Below are positions 1-7,355 of a stretch of 64,000 nt of DNA, in pieces. Position 1 is the stretch's first letter. Each line of letters begins with the position of its first letter. The notes under the pieces were generated by a model. It had not been told where the DNA came from. It saw only the letters and a list, made by a program, of their open reading frames with translations, and ran no database searches. The translations under genes were made by a program, and so were the position numbers. Origin of the DNA: JALYGJ01 sp963781705. Its GTDB lineage: Bacteria > Chloroflexota > Limnocylindria > Limnocylindrales > CSP1-4. The stretch is taken from assembly GCA_963781705.1 (NCBI GenBank), contig CAWAGP010000001.1, positions 682,001-746,000 on the forward strand, given 5' to 3'.

Positions 1-709
1 CTTCGGTGCCGATGAGCTTGCCGTCCTCGCGCGCCCAGTTGCGCAGCATCTGCTCGAGTTCTTCGGGCCGGCGCAGCTGGCTGGCGTGCTCGCGCAGCGC
101 ACCAATCTTGACGTCGATGGTGTCACTGATGTCGACCCACGTGTTGGCGCGATCGGTGAAGAACAGGTAGATGATGTCAACGTCAATCGGCGCCAGGCCC
201 TCCTCCAGCGCGAGATTCGGGAACGCCATCGCGTTGCGCGCCGCCGGATAGACCGCGTCGACCGCCGCCATCGCGGCTTGCCGGTGATCGACGTGCTGGA
301 TGAAGCCGCCATCGTGGATCACCACCGTGGGGTCCATAGCCATCACCGCGTCGGGCCGGAAAGTGCGGATGATGCGCACCAGCTGCTCGCGCAACGCGAG
401 GTCGTTCTCGAGTGCACCGTCAGGCCGATGCAGGAAGTGCACGTCCTCATAGCCGACGACCCGGGCCGCGGCACGCTGCTCACCTTCCCGCGTCCGTGCC
501 AGTCGCAGCGGGTCGGTGGCCGCGTCGTCGGCGCCGGCGTCGCCGCTGGTGCAACACACCAACTGGGCGACCGTGCCTGCCCTGATCCACTTTGCGACTG
601 TTGCGGCGACGCCGAAATCGGCGTCGTCGGGATGCGCGGTGATGACCAGCAATCGCTCCGGCCGAGCTTCGTGGGGGCTGTCTCCGGATGGTTCGGATTG
701 TTCGTTCAT
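1..709 (-). CDS. PIG-L family N-deacetylase (C-terminus cut by window edge)
   Basis: Reading from an ATG at 709, the frame stays open to the left edge (236 codons). It opens MNEQSEPSGD and reaches the PIG-L/LmbE metal-site signature ITAHPDDADF at about residues 23-32; HPDD supplies zinc ligands in this family. Further on, VIHDGGFIQHVDHRQ carries the later HxxH-type histidines that complete the zinc site. PIG-L proteins remove N-acetyl groups from GlcNAc-type substrates, as in mycothiol, bacillithiol or glycolipid pathways; the substrate here cannot be told. There is no signal peptide, so it is probably cytoplasmic. The stop codon lies beyond the window. It is transcribed away from the bcp side, and a strong hairpin sits at 796-831, between the two genes. 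Confidence 0.88.
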   Translation of the reverse strand, partial: MNEQSEPSGDSPHEARPERLLVITAHPDDADFGVAATVAKWIRAGTVAQLVCCTSGDAGADDAATDPLRLARTREGEQRAAARVVGYEDVHFLHRPDGALENDLALREQLVRIIRTFRPDAVMAMDPTVVIHDGGFIQHVDHRQAAMAAVDAVYPAARNAMAFPNLALEEGLAPIDVDIIYLFFTDRANTWVDISDTIDVKIGALREHASQLRRPEELEQMLRNWAREDGKLIGTE

Positions 710-761
710 GTGCGTGTAAAACGGGCCGATTCAGGAACCATCAAAACCACCTGGGAAGTTG

Positions 762-789
762 TTGCAAGCAGGTTACGACTGTGTATGCT
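762..789 (+). promoter_or_regulatory. Candidate plus-strand promoter in the PIG-L/bcp gap
   Basis: A TTGCAA (-35-like, 762-767) and TATGCT (-10-like, 784-789) are separated by 16 bases. The predicted start falls at about 796, exactly where a strong hairpin begins. No plus-strand gene follows, so either a tiny RNA is made or the match is chance. Confidence 0.3.
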
Positions 790-795
790 TCGGCC

Positions 796-837
796 GAGGC
801 ATCGCTCGTCTCCCCCCACGGGCGATGCCTCATTTTG
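796..837 (+). terminator. Strong hairpin with a C-rich loop followed by a T-run
   Basis: GAGGCATCGC (796-805) pairs perfectly with GCGATGCCTC (822-831). The next four bases (806-809 with 818-821) extend the stem with one G-U pair, leaving the loop CTCCCCCC. ATTTTG follows on the plus strand, as in an intrinsic terminator. On the minus strand it lies just downstream of the bcp stop but has no T-run in that direction. It may end bcp as an I-shaped terminator, or form the body of a small plus-strand RNA. Confidence 0.5.
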
Positions 838-850
838 CTGTGCGCCGACA

Positions 851-1348
851 TCACTCCGCGGCGCGGGCCGCGTCCAGCGCGGCAAGCACCTCGGCAGCGT
901 GTCCGAGCGCCTTTACGCCCGTCCAAACGTGGGCTATGCGACCCGTCGGGTCGACCAGGAAGGTGGTCCGCGCGATCCCCCAGTAACTACGTCCGTAATT
1001 TCGTTTCTCGACCCAAGTTCCGTACTCCTGGGCGACGGCATGGTCCTCGTCGGCGAGCAGCGTGAAGGGCAGGCCGAACTTGCGCTTGAATGCCGCTTTG
1101 CTGCCTGACCCGAGCACGCTCACACCCCACACTTCGGCGCCGCGCGCGTGCATCTCCTGGTCGGCATCTCTGAACTCACACGCCTCGACCGTGCAGCCCG
1201 GCGTGTCGTCCTTGGGGTAGAAGTACAGCACCACCCACTTGCCGCGCTGATCGCTCAGCCGGCGTGGCGTCCCGGTGTCGTCGGGGAGGACGATCTCGGG
1301 CGCCTGCCGGCCGACCTGCGCTAGCGTGGGCTCCTTCAGCTGATCCAC
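851..1348 (-). CDS. bcp: Thioredoxin-dependent thiol peroxidase (Bcp/PrxQ-type peroxiredoxin)
   Basis: This 165-aa protein has the length and layout of the Bcp/PrxQ family, which reduces hydroperoxides with thioredoxin as electron donor. The motif KDDTPGCTVEACEF (residues 46-59) gives the peroxidatic Cys52 and, five residues later, the resolving Cys57 typical of the atypical two-cysteine subclass. FLVDPTGRI near the C-terminus is the usual thioredoxin-fold strand. Start: GTG at 1348. TAGACT (1360-1355) lies six bases before it with no Shine-Dalgarno, so the mRNA is probably leaderless. The protein is cytosolic. It follows the thiamine transporter genes on the same strand but appears to have its own promoter. 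Confidence 0.93.
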   Translation of the reverse strand: MDQLKEPTLAQVGRQAPEIVLPDDTGTPRRLSDQRGKWVVLYFYPKDDTPGCTVEACEFRDADQEMHARGAEVWGVSVLGSGSKAAFKRKFGLPFTLLADEDHAVAQEYGTWVEKRNYGRSYWGIARTTFLVDPTGRIAHVWTGVKALGHAAEVLAALDAARAAE

Positions 1349-1354
1349 CCGCAG

Positions 1355-1360
1355 AGTCTA
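1355..1360 (-). promoter_or_regulatory. -10 hexamer TAGACT of bcp, containing the stop codon of the upstream ABC gene
   Basis: TAGACT is read on the minus strand from 1360 to 1355, six bases before the GTG start of bcp. Its first three bases (1360-1358) are also the TAG stop of the thiamine transporter ATPase. Confidence 0.5.
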
Positions 1361-2377
1361 GGGCAGCGCTACCAGGCCGCCGGGATCGAGCTCGAGATCG
1401 ACGAGGTCGCCGACCCCCGGCGGCTTCGACAGCGCGGCGTCGACCACCAACGGCGGCGCGTCGGACTCGATCAGCCGTACGGTCAGGCGCGTGTGGTCAC
1501 CGCGAAAGCTGCACGTCTCCAGGCGACCATGCAGTCGTCCGTGAGCGACCACGCGCAGCGCGCTCGGCAACAGCAGCAACTTGTGTTCGCCCGGCTCCAC
1601 GCCCGTCGGCGCCGGGAAGATGCCCCACGGTGTGGTCGCCCGGCCGTCATCGACCACGCCGCCGGCGATGTTGTCGAAGCCCAGGAAACGCGCCGCGAAC
1701 TCGGACGGGGGCGATCGCCACAGCTCTACCGGCGGCATGACCGCTTCGACGTGGCCGGCACGCATGAGCGCCACCCGGTCGCCGATCGCCAACGCCTCCT
1801 GCTGGTCGTGCGTGACATAGATGATCGGCAGGTCGAGCCGTTCGAACAGCGCCGCGAGGTCATCGAGCAGGCGCGTGCGCAGCGAGCGGTCCAAGGCACC
1901 GAGCGGCTCGTCGAGCATCAACAGGCGGGGAGTCGGAGCCAGCGCGCGGGCCAGCGCCACGCGCTGCTGTTCACCGCCCGACAGCTCGGTAACCGGACGC
2001 CGCCCATAGCCGCCCAGCCCGACAAGATCGAGAACCTGCGCAACGCGTTCCGTGACCTCCCGCTCGGGCAGGTGATGCACGCGCAGGCCAAAGGCGACGT
2101 TGTCGCGCACGTCGCGGTGCGGAAAGAGCAGGTAATCCTGGAACATCAGCCCGAACCGGCGCCGGTGCGGCGGGACGCCGGCCAGGTCTTCGCCCGCCCA
2201 GCTGATCGCGCCGGCGCTCAGCGGCTCGAGTCCGGCTATGGCGCGCAGCAACGTCGACTTGCCCGAGCCGCTCGGTCCCAGTACAGCCAGTCGTTCTGCC
2301 GCGGCCAGCTCCAGGTCCACGTCGGCGAGTGCGGCAGTCGGGCCGAAGCGCACGCCGACCAATTCGAGGCGGAGCAT
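1358..2377 (-). CDS. ABC transporter ATPase of the thiamine uptake operon (ThiQ role, long FbpC/CysA-like form)
   Basis: The 339-aa ATPase energises the permease encoded just upstream. It shows Walker A GPSGSGKST (about residues 34-42), the signature LSGGEQQRVALARAL, Walker B RLLMLDEPLGALD and the switch histidine in VTHDQ. A C-terminal extension of about 110 residues looks like the TOBE-type regulatory region of CysA/PotA/FbpC importers, so it is longer than classical ThiQ (about 230 aa). The ATG at 2377 overlaps the permease stop (TGATG), which decides the start; a longer open frame upstream is read-through into permease DNA. Thiamine as substrate is inferred from the riboswitch, the kinase and the ThiB-like binding protein in the same operon. 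Confidence 0.88.
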   Translation of the reverse strand: MLRLELVGVRFGPTAALADVDLELAAAERLAVLGPSGSGKSTLLRAIAGLEPLSAGAISWAGEDLAGVPPHRRRFGLMFQDYLLFPHRDVRDNVAFGLRVHHLPEREVTERVAQVLDLVGLGGYGRRPVTELSGGEQQRVALARALAPTPRLLMLDEPLGALDRSLRTRLLDDLAALFERLDLPIIYVTHDQQEALAIGDRVALMRAGHVEAVMPPVELWRSPPSEFAARFLGFDNIAGGVVDDGRATTPWGIFPAPTGVEPGEHKLLLLPSALRVVAHGRLHGRLETCSFRGDHTRLTVRLIESDAPPLVVDAALSKPPGVGDLVDLELDPGGLVALP

Positions 2378-3990
2378 CACAGCGCCGGAATGGCCGAGCC
2401 GCGCAGGCGATCGACCAGGGTCACGGCCACACCGGTCACGAGCATCAACAGGGTGGCCATGGCCATCGCCTGGCCGAAGGCGAGCGCACCGGGCTGGCTG
2501 AGCAGCCGAAAGATGGCAATCGGCATGGTCGGCGTGTCCGGGCGAACGATGAACAGCGTCGCGCCGAACTCGCCGAGCGAGACGGCGAAGGCAAACGACG
2601 CCCCGATCGCGACCGCGCGGCCGATGATGGGCAGGTCGACCTCGCGCCACGACCGCGCCGGCGAGGCGCCCAGCACCGCGGCGACCTGGCGCAGGCGATC
2701 GTCGATTGAGCGCATGACCGGTACCGTCGCGCGCACCAGCAGCGGCAGGGCAACGAGCGCGTGGGCAATCGGAATCAGCAGTGGCGACACGCGCAGGTCA
2801 ATCGGCAGGTTGCCCAGCGCGAGCAGGAATCCGAAGCCAACGATCACGGCCGAGGTGCCCAGCGGCAGCATGAGCAACGTGTCGAAGCCACGCGCCAACA
2901 GCCCGCGCCGATAGGCAATCACGGCGGCTGCGAGCAAGCCGAGCGGCACGGTGATCAACGTCGCGATGCTGGCGAAGACGAGCGAATTGCGCATCGCGTC
3001 GAGTGGTGGCACGAACAGTGCGCTGCTGGCGGAACCGCTGAACAGCGCGACGTAATTGCCCAGTCCGTAACCGCCCGGGCCGGCGAGCGAGCGCTCGACG
3101 AGCATCGCCAAAGGCAGCCCGAGCAGGACGCCGGCCAGCGCCAGGTTGGCGATCACGAACGCGCGCTCGCGGGCCGTCTTGGGCCGCCGCGCCGGGGCGC
3201 GGCGGCCGAGCAGCCGCAGGCGCAGCGCGGTGCGCTCCTGGTAGTGCCCGTAGACGAACAACAGCGCGCCCAGCGCGACCATCTGCAGCAGCGCCAGGGT
3301 GGCCGCGGTACGCAGATCGAGCAACTGGGCAGTCTGGCGGTAGATCTCGACCTCGAGCGTGGCGATGCGCGGCCCGCCCAGCAGCAGGATCACGCCGAAG
3401 GAGGTGAACGTGAACAGGAACACGATCGACGCTGCCGACGCAATGGCCGGCCGAAGCAGCGGCAGCGTCACCTGGCGGAACGCCTGCCAGCGGGTTGCGC
3501 CCAGGACACGGGCGGCGTCCTCTAGGCGCGGGTCGAGCTGGCCCCACACGCCACCGACGATGCGCAGCACGACGGCGTAGTTGTAGAAGACGTGGGCAAT
3601 CAGGATGGCCCAGATCGTCTGGTCGAGCTCGATGCCAAACGGGCTGCGCGGCCCGAAGAGGGCCAGGAACGCCGACGCGACGACGACCGTGGGCAGCACG
3701 AATGGCACCACCGCAAGCGACGACAGAAGCCGCCGTCCGCGGAATTCGAAGCGCGCGAAGACATACGCGCCGGGTAGTGCCAGCCCAACCGTCAGTAGCG
3801 TCGACACGACCGCCTGCCAGAAGGTGAACCACGCCGTCTGGAGCACGTACGGGCGGCTGAGTACGTCACCGAACGCGGCCAGGTCGAGCCGGCCGGCGGG
3901 TGCCAGCCCGGCGGCCAGGATGGAGACCACCGGGTAGACGAAGAAGATCGCCACGAACAACAGGGCAGGCGCCGCCAGCGCCAGCGTCAC
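2377..3990 (-). CDS. ABC transporter permease, fused double-MetI type (ThiP-like)
   Basis: This 537-aa inner-membrane protein has about 12 predicted helices in two homologous halves (residues about 1-270 and 290-537), as in ThiP and FbpB permeases where one polypeptide forms the whole channel. EAA-loop-like segments appear in both halves (for example LEDAARVLGATRWQAF and LRQVAAVLGASPARSW), which dock on the ATPase. The start shown is GTG at 3990, directly before a hydrophobic helix; the frame is open upstream but overlaps the binding-protein gene, so the exact start is uncertain. It lies 46 bases after thiB and overlaps the ATPase gene by one base. Confidence 0.88.
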   Translation of the reverse strand: MTLALAAPALLFVAIFFVYPVVSILAAGLAPAGRLDLAAFGDVLSRPYVLQTAWFTFWQAVVSTLLTVGLALPGAYVFARFEFRGRRLLSSLAVVPFVLPTVVVASAFLALFGPRSPFGIELDQTIWAILIAHVFYNYAVVLRIVGGVWGQLDPRLEDAARVLGATRWQAFRQVTLPLLRPAIASAASIVFLFTFTSFGVILLLGGPRIATLEVEIYRQTAQLLDLRTAATLALLQMVALGALLFVYGHYQERTALRLRLLGRRAPARRPKTARERAFVIANLALAGVLLGLPLAMLVERSLAGPGGYGLGNYVALFSGSASSALFVPPLDAMRNSLVFASIATLITVPLGLLAAAVIAYRRGLLARGFDTLLMLPLGTSAVIVGFGFLLALGNLPIDLRVSPLLIPIAHALVALPLLVRATVPVMRSIDDRLRQVAAVLGASPARSWREVDLPIIGRAVAIGASFAFAVSLGEFGATLFIVRPDTPTMPIAIFRLLSQPGALAFGQAMAMATLLMLVTGVAVTLVDRLRGSAIPAL

Positions 3991-4036
3991 GCCGGCGCGC
4001 TGGGCGGTCGACCGGCCGCCCGCGGCGCCGCGCAGA

Positions 4037-5155
4037 TCAGTGAAGGACGACGTCGGTCCACTCCTGGATCCAGCGGTCGCGGTTGGCCGCGATCTGCGTC
4101 GGGTCCATCTCGACCGGCTGGCTCACGTGGACCGCAAAGTCGGCAAAGACCTGCGGCGCCTGGACCTGCGCATTGGCCGGAAATACGAACATGTTGAGCG
4201 GGATGTCCTGCTGGAAGCCGGGCGACAGCATGTAGTCGATCCACGCCTGGGCCAGGTCCGCCTCATGCGTCCCGGTCAGCACGCCAGCGAACTCGACCTG
4301 GCGGAAGCAGCCATCCGCGATGACGGCGATTGGCGCCGCGGTCGGCTGCGGGCTGGCGAAATACACCTCCGCGGCTGGGTCGGTGGCATACGAGACAACT
4401 ACCGGGCGATCACCGCCACCCGAGCCGCCGGAGAACGAATCGTAGTACGCCGTGTCCCAGTCGGCCGTCACCTTGACGTCGTTGTGCACGAGGTCGGTCC
4501 AGTAATCCTTCCACGTGTAAGCGCCGGTCTCACCGAAGTGGACGATGGTCGCCAGCAGGAAAGCGAGGCCTGGTGACGAGGTGGCCGGGTTCTCGACGAC
4601 CAGCTGGCCCGCGTAGGCGGGCTTGGTCAGATCCTCGAGCGCCGCCGGCGGCGGGTTGGAGTCGGAGTAAGCCGACTTGTCGTAGTCGAGGCAGACGTCG
4701 CCGTAGTCGATGGGGGTGACCCGGTCCTGCGCGTCCAGGCGCAGTGCGTCGGGCACTTGGCCGAGCTCCGTGCTCGTGTAGGGCTCGAAGATGCCCGCGT
4801 CGAGTGCGCGCGACAGGAAGGTGTTGTCGACGCCGTAGAGCACGTCGGCCAGCGGTGCCGACTTGGTCAGGATGGCCTGGTTGACCATCGCGCCAGCGTC
4901 GCCCGACTTGAGCACCTGCAGCGTGACGTTGTGTTGCTGCTCGAAGGTATCGATGACCGACTGGTCGATGGCAAACGCGTCGTGCGTCATCAGCACTAAC
5001 GAGGTCGGCGGAACGCTGGCGGCTACGGTTGTCGATCCCGCCGGCGTTGGAGTGCCGGCGCCGTTCGCAGCACATGCGCTGATCAACAGCGCGCCACCCG
5101 CCAGCAGCGTGACCTTCAGGCGCGCTTGTCCGAGCCAGCCGAAATAGTCATTCAC
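4037..5155 (-). CDS. thiB: Thiamine-type ABC transporter substrate-binding lipoprotein
   Basis: The 372-aa protein begins with a lipoprotein signal peptide: a hydrophobic stretch at about residues 15-27, then ISAC with Cys28 as lipidation site, then a Pro/Thr-rich linker. The mature part follows the ThiB/TbpA pattern: LVLMTHDAFAIDQ, LADVLYGVDNTFLSRAL, and VTPIDYGDVCLDYDK. These proteins capture thiamine or its phosphates outside the membrane and deliver them to ThiP. The start is GTG at 5155, one base after the kinase stop; GGAGG at 5165-5161, inside the end of the kinase gene, is its ribosome site. Thiamine specificity rests on family resemblance plus the TPP riboswitch. Confidence 0.9.
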   Translation of the reverse strand: MNDYFGWLGQARLKVTLLAGGALLISACAANGAGTPTPAGSTTVAASVPPTSLVLMTHDAFAIDQSVIDTFEQQHNVTLQVLKSGDAGAMVNQAILTKSAPLADVLYGVDNTFLSRALDAGIFEPYTSTELGQVPDALRLDAQDRVTPIDYGDVCLDYDKSAYSDSNPPPAALEDLTKPAYAGQLVVENPATSSPGLAFLLATIVHFGETGAYTWKDYWTDLVHNDVKVTADWDTAYYDSFSGGSGGGDRPVVVSYATDPAAEVYFASPQPTAAPIAVIADGCFRQVEFAGVLTGTHEADLAQAWIDYMLSPGFQQDIPLNMFVFPANAQVQAPQVFADFAVHVSQPVEMDPTQIAANRDRWIQEWTDVVLH

Positions 5156-5156
5156 G

Positions 5157-5825
5157 CTAGACCTCCGCTCGACGCGTGTGGATGACGAGTAATCGTCCGC
5201 GGTGGGTGGATACGCTGGCCGTCTCCGCGGTCAGCTCATTGGACAGGCCACGCGCTGGCCCCTGATGAAGCGTCGCGTCGTGCAGCTCGTACGCCAGTCC
5301 GCTGGTGGTGACGCCGTCCACGCGTGGGCTCAGCGGCAGCAGCGAGACATAGTCGCCGGGCGTGCCGTGCAATTCGAGCGTGCCCGCGCCGTCGGCGGCG
5401 ACGAGGCGCAGGGTGCTCGCCCGATCGACGATGGCGACATCGCGACTGGCGATGCCGGGTGCAGCCAGCAGGAGCACATTGGCGAGTGAATGCTCGACCC
5501 GCGGACCACCCAGGGCGCCGATCACCACGATGCGGTCCGCGCCGCGTGCCAGTGCTTCGCGGAGAGCCAGCTCCGTGTCGCTCTCATTCTTGTCGGCCGG
5601 GAACTCGATGATGCCGACCGACCGTCGACGCAGCCGCTCGACTGCCTGCGCGTCGAGCGAATCGAGATCGCCCACGACGGCGTCGGGGAGCAGGCCGAGC
5701 GACTCCGCCTTGAGCGCACCACCATCGGCCGCGATGACCAACGGCCGTTGGCGACCACCGGCGAACAACTGCTCGACCACCGCGCGCGGCGGGATATCGC
5801 CGTCGGCGACGATGAGAGCGTCCAA
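5157..5825 (-). CDS. thiN: Thiamine pyrophosphokinase
   Basis: This 222-aa enzyme transfers pyrophosphate from ATP to thiamine, giving TPP. Family motifs are clear: IAADGGALKAESLGLLPDAV, VGDLDSLD and the acidic FPADKNESDTELAL, which bind Mg-ATP; the C-terminal domain (about residues 150-222) is the thiamine-binding beta-sandwich with SNELTAETASVS. No in-frame ATG is near. The start is TTG at 5825, seven bases after a GGAGG site (5837-5833); the ATG at 5830 is out of frame. First gene of a riboswitch-led operon, it pairs uptake with trapping and activation of thiamine. Confidence 0.92.
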   Translation of the reverse strand: MDALIVADGDIPPRAVVEQLFAGGRQRPLVIAADGGALKAESLGLLPDAVVGDLDSLDAQAVERLRRRSVGIIEFPADKNESDTELALREALARGADRIVVIGALGGPRVEHSLANVLLLAAPGIASRDVAIVDRASTLRLVAADGAGTLELHGTPGDYVSLLPLSPRVDGVTTSGLAYELHDATLHQGPARGLSNELTAETASVSTHRGRLLVIHTRRAEV

Positions 5826-5832
5826 TGCATTG

Positions 5833-5854
5833 CCTCCGTTCTCCGGGACGGAGG
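5833..5854 (-). promoter_or_regulatory. Shine-Dalgarno-sequestering hairpin (expression platform of the TPP riboswitch)
   Basis: Read on the minus strand, CCTCCGT (5854-5848) and ACGGAGG (5839-5833) form a perfect 7-bp stem with an 8-base loop. The 3' arm contains the GGAGG ribosome site used by the TTG start at 5825. The hairpin lies 11 bases beyond the riboswitch P1 stem and has no T-run after it, so control is most likely at translation initiation. Confidence 0.7.
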
Positions 5855-5865
5855 CGGTGCGCTCG

Positions 5866-5955
5866 AGGACTCCCTTCGCTGGTCCGAACCAGATCAGGTT
5901 CCTAGGGTCTGCGGTGGCTCCGCACTCTCAGCGCCTGTCGGCGCTCCCCTGTCCC
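5866..5955 (-). promoter_or_regulatory. TPP riboswitch (THI element)
   Basis: The minus strand carries the hallmark blocks of the THI box in order: AGGGGAGC, GCTGAGAGTGCGG, CAGACCC, GAACCTGATCTGG and CCAGCGAAGGGA, closed by GGAC/GTCC ends that form P1. These are the TPP-binding three-way junction and the pyrophosphate and pyrimidine sensor arms. It precedes thiN-thiB-permease-ATPase, the expected regulon for thiamine salvage. High TPP should shut the operon down. Confidence 0.96.
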
Positions 5956-5968
5956 GTTGTCCGGCACG

Positions 5969-5974
5969 ATTGTA
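5969..5974 (-). promoter_or_regulatory. -10 hexamer TACAAT for the thiamine operon
   Basis: TACAAT (5974-5969, minus strand) stands about seven bases before the probable transcript start and 14 bases before the riboswitch. The -35 region is weak (ATCGGA at 17 bases). It is back to back with the ybaK promoter. Confidence 0.45.
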
Positions 5975-6022
5975 GAGCGTGCCCGGCAGGGTCCGATGCG
6001 CCGGCGCTGTAGACTCGCGGCC

Positions 6023-6559
6023 GTGCCCGATCTCCCACCACCTGTTCTACGTGTAGTCGAGGCTGCCGAGCGCAAGGGCTTCCGTCTCGACGCGGTGGTG
6101 TTCGATCAATCCACCCACACCGCTGCCGAGGCGGCTGCCGCGGTCGGCGCCCAGGTCGGACAGATCGTCAAGAGCCTCGTCTTCGTCACGGAAGGCCCGG
6201 ACGGACTGCGGCCCTGCCTGGTCCTGGCCAGCGGCGCCAACCGTGTCGATCTCGAATTGCTGGCCGCAGTGCTGACCGAGCCGCACATGCGCCGCGCAAG
6301 CGCCGATGAGGCACACGAGCTGACCGGCTACACCATCGGCGGCATCCCGCCCTTCGGCCACGTTCGGCCGATCAGGACGATCATGGATCCCGATCTCACC
6401 CGTTACGACAAGGTGTGGGCGGCGGCCGGTAACCCGAATGCAGTATTCGCCGTGGCGCCGGCCACGTTGCGCAGCCTGGCCAACGCCGTTGTGACGCCGA
6501 TCAGCGTCAATCACGACTCGCAGCAGGCGCAGCAAACGGCCACGGCGCCGATCGGCTAG
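6023..6559 (+). CDS. YbaK/EbsC-type aminoacyl-tRNA deacylase
   Basis: This 178-aa protein matches the YbaK/ProX-like editing domain, which hydrolyses mischarged tRNA in trans (Cys-tRNA-Pro and related). Visible family features are VGQIVKSLVF with the conserved catalytic-region lysine, GANRVDLELLA and the GYTIGGIPPFGH loop. I prefer GTG at 6023 to the earlier in-frame ATG at 5957: TAGACT at 6010-6015 lies seven bases upstream, there is no Shine-Dalgarno, and the extra 22 residues look non-coding and overlap the divergent promoter. Which amino acid it clears cannot be told. Confidence 0.88.
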   Translation: MPDLPPPVLRVVEAAERKGFRLDAVVFDQSTHTAAEAAAAVGAQVGQIVKSLVFVTEGPDGLRPCLVLASGANRVDLELLAAVLTEPHMRRASADEAHELTGYTIGGIPPFGHVRPIRTIMDPDLTRYDKVWAAAGNPNAVFAVAPATLRSLANAVVTPISVNHDSQQAQQTATAPIG

Positions 6560-6624
6560 CGAACCGGTCGAGGAGCGGTATCGAAGCCGAGGTACAGCGC
6601 GCGACGATCCAGTATCCGGGCGGG

Positions 6625-7149
6625 TTGGCCGCACGCTATCGCTGGACGGGCAGTGGCAGTGGCGAGGAGCTGTTCGGGATCTCCGAGGCCACCGGCCGGT
6701 TGAACGACCTGACCGGCGTCGGCGGCCCGCCGGATACCCGGCTGTGCCACGCAGAGCTGCGCGTCGAGGGCCCGGCTGGGAGGTGGACGGACCGTTTCGC
6801 GTCGCTCGTCTTTGACGAACCACAGGCTGCCCTGTGGGACACCGAGCAGCTGCTGATGGTCACCTATGGGTTCGTGCTCTACGCGTTACAGGCCCGCACC
6901 GGCGAGCTCACCTGGGCCCATGTGAGCGGCACTCCCATCGTTGCGCTGCTCACATCGGCGCGACTCGAACACGTGCTGCTCCAGAGCGAGGTCGAAACGT
7001 TCGCGCTGCGGCCGGATGGATCGGTCGCCTGGCGGATCGGTCACGGCGAGGTCGTCGCCGAGGCCAGGCTCGTCGCCGGGCGCCTCGATCTGACCACCTA
7101 TGACGGTAGCCACATCGCGCTCGATGCGCGAACGGGCCTCACGGTCTAG
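6625..7149 (+). CDS. Uncharacterised protein, probable beta-rich fold
   Basis: This 174-residue frame of unknown function has strands of the pattern LLMVTYGFVLYALQARTGELTW, LLQSEVETFALRPDGSVAWR and LTTYDGSHIALDARTGLTV, which resemble the repeated blades of PQQ/quinoprotein-like propellers, but there are too few for a complete propeller. The only conventional start is TTG at 6625. The preceding codons from about 6580 (IEAEVQRATIQYPGGL) look just as protein-like, yet hold no ATG, GTG or TTG; an ATC at 6580 follows a GAGGAG. The true start is therefore probably upstream and non-standard, or the gene has lost its start. No signal peptide or membrane helix. Confidence 0.6.
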   Translation: MAARYRWTGSGSGEELFGISEATGRLNDLTGVGGPPDTRLCHAELRVEGPAGRWTDRFASLVFDEPQAALWDTEQLLMVTYGFVLYALQARTGELTWAHVSGTPIVALLTSARLEHVLLQSEVETFALRPDGSVAWRIGHGEVVAEARLVAGRLDLTTYDGSHIALDARTGLTV

Positions 7150-7222
7150 GGTCGCTCCAATCCGGATGTGGAACATGGGTGGATAGTTCCTCGCGCGACA
7201 GTGCAGTTGGTGGACAAGTGTC

Positions 7223-7252
7223 TTGACCGATGAAGCGGCGCGTCGCTACCTT
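7223..7252 (+). promoter_or_regulatory. Candidate promoter for the GIDE-like gene
   Basis: TTGACC (7223-7228) and TACCTT (7247-7252) with an 18-base spacer give the best sigma-70-like match in this 206-base gap. It would leave a leader of about 95 bases. Confidence 0.45.
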
Positions 7253-7261
7253 TCGCATCAG

Positions 7262-7334
7262 CCCGGAGGGGCCAGAAGCGAAGCTAGCGACCGCGATCAC
7301 ATCAAGGCCCACGCCTCGTGAAGGTTCCTCCGGG
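7262..7334 (+). other. Structured leader, nested inverted repeats
   Basis: CCCGGAGG (7262-7269) pairs perfectly with CCTCCGGG (7327-7334), and inside it GGCC at 7270-7273 can pair with 7306-7309. The element lies between the predicted promoter and the ATG at 7356. It matches no riboswitch consensus I know. Confidence 0.35.
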
Positions 7335-7355
7335 TGTTCGCTTGTGTGGCGCTGA

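Noticed and set aside
86..1108. Plus-strand 340-codon frame
   Set aside because: Antisense to the PIG-L and bcp genes, arginine/valine-rich with no family motif, and it spans a strong terminator.
1493..2914. Plus-strand 473-codon frame
   Set aside because: Antisense shadow of the ABC ATPase and permease genes, typical of high-GC DNA; no recognisable domain.
5826..5830. ATG at 5830 as start of thiamine pyrophosphokinase
   Set aside because: Out of frame with the kinase motifs and only two bases after the GGAGG; TTG 5825 is in frame at proper spacing.
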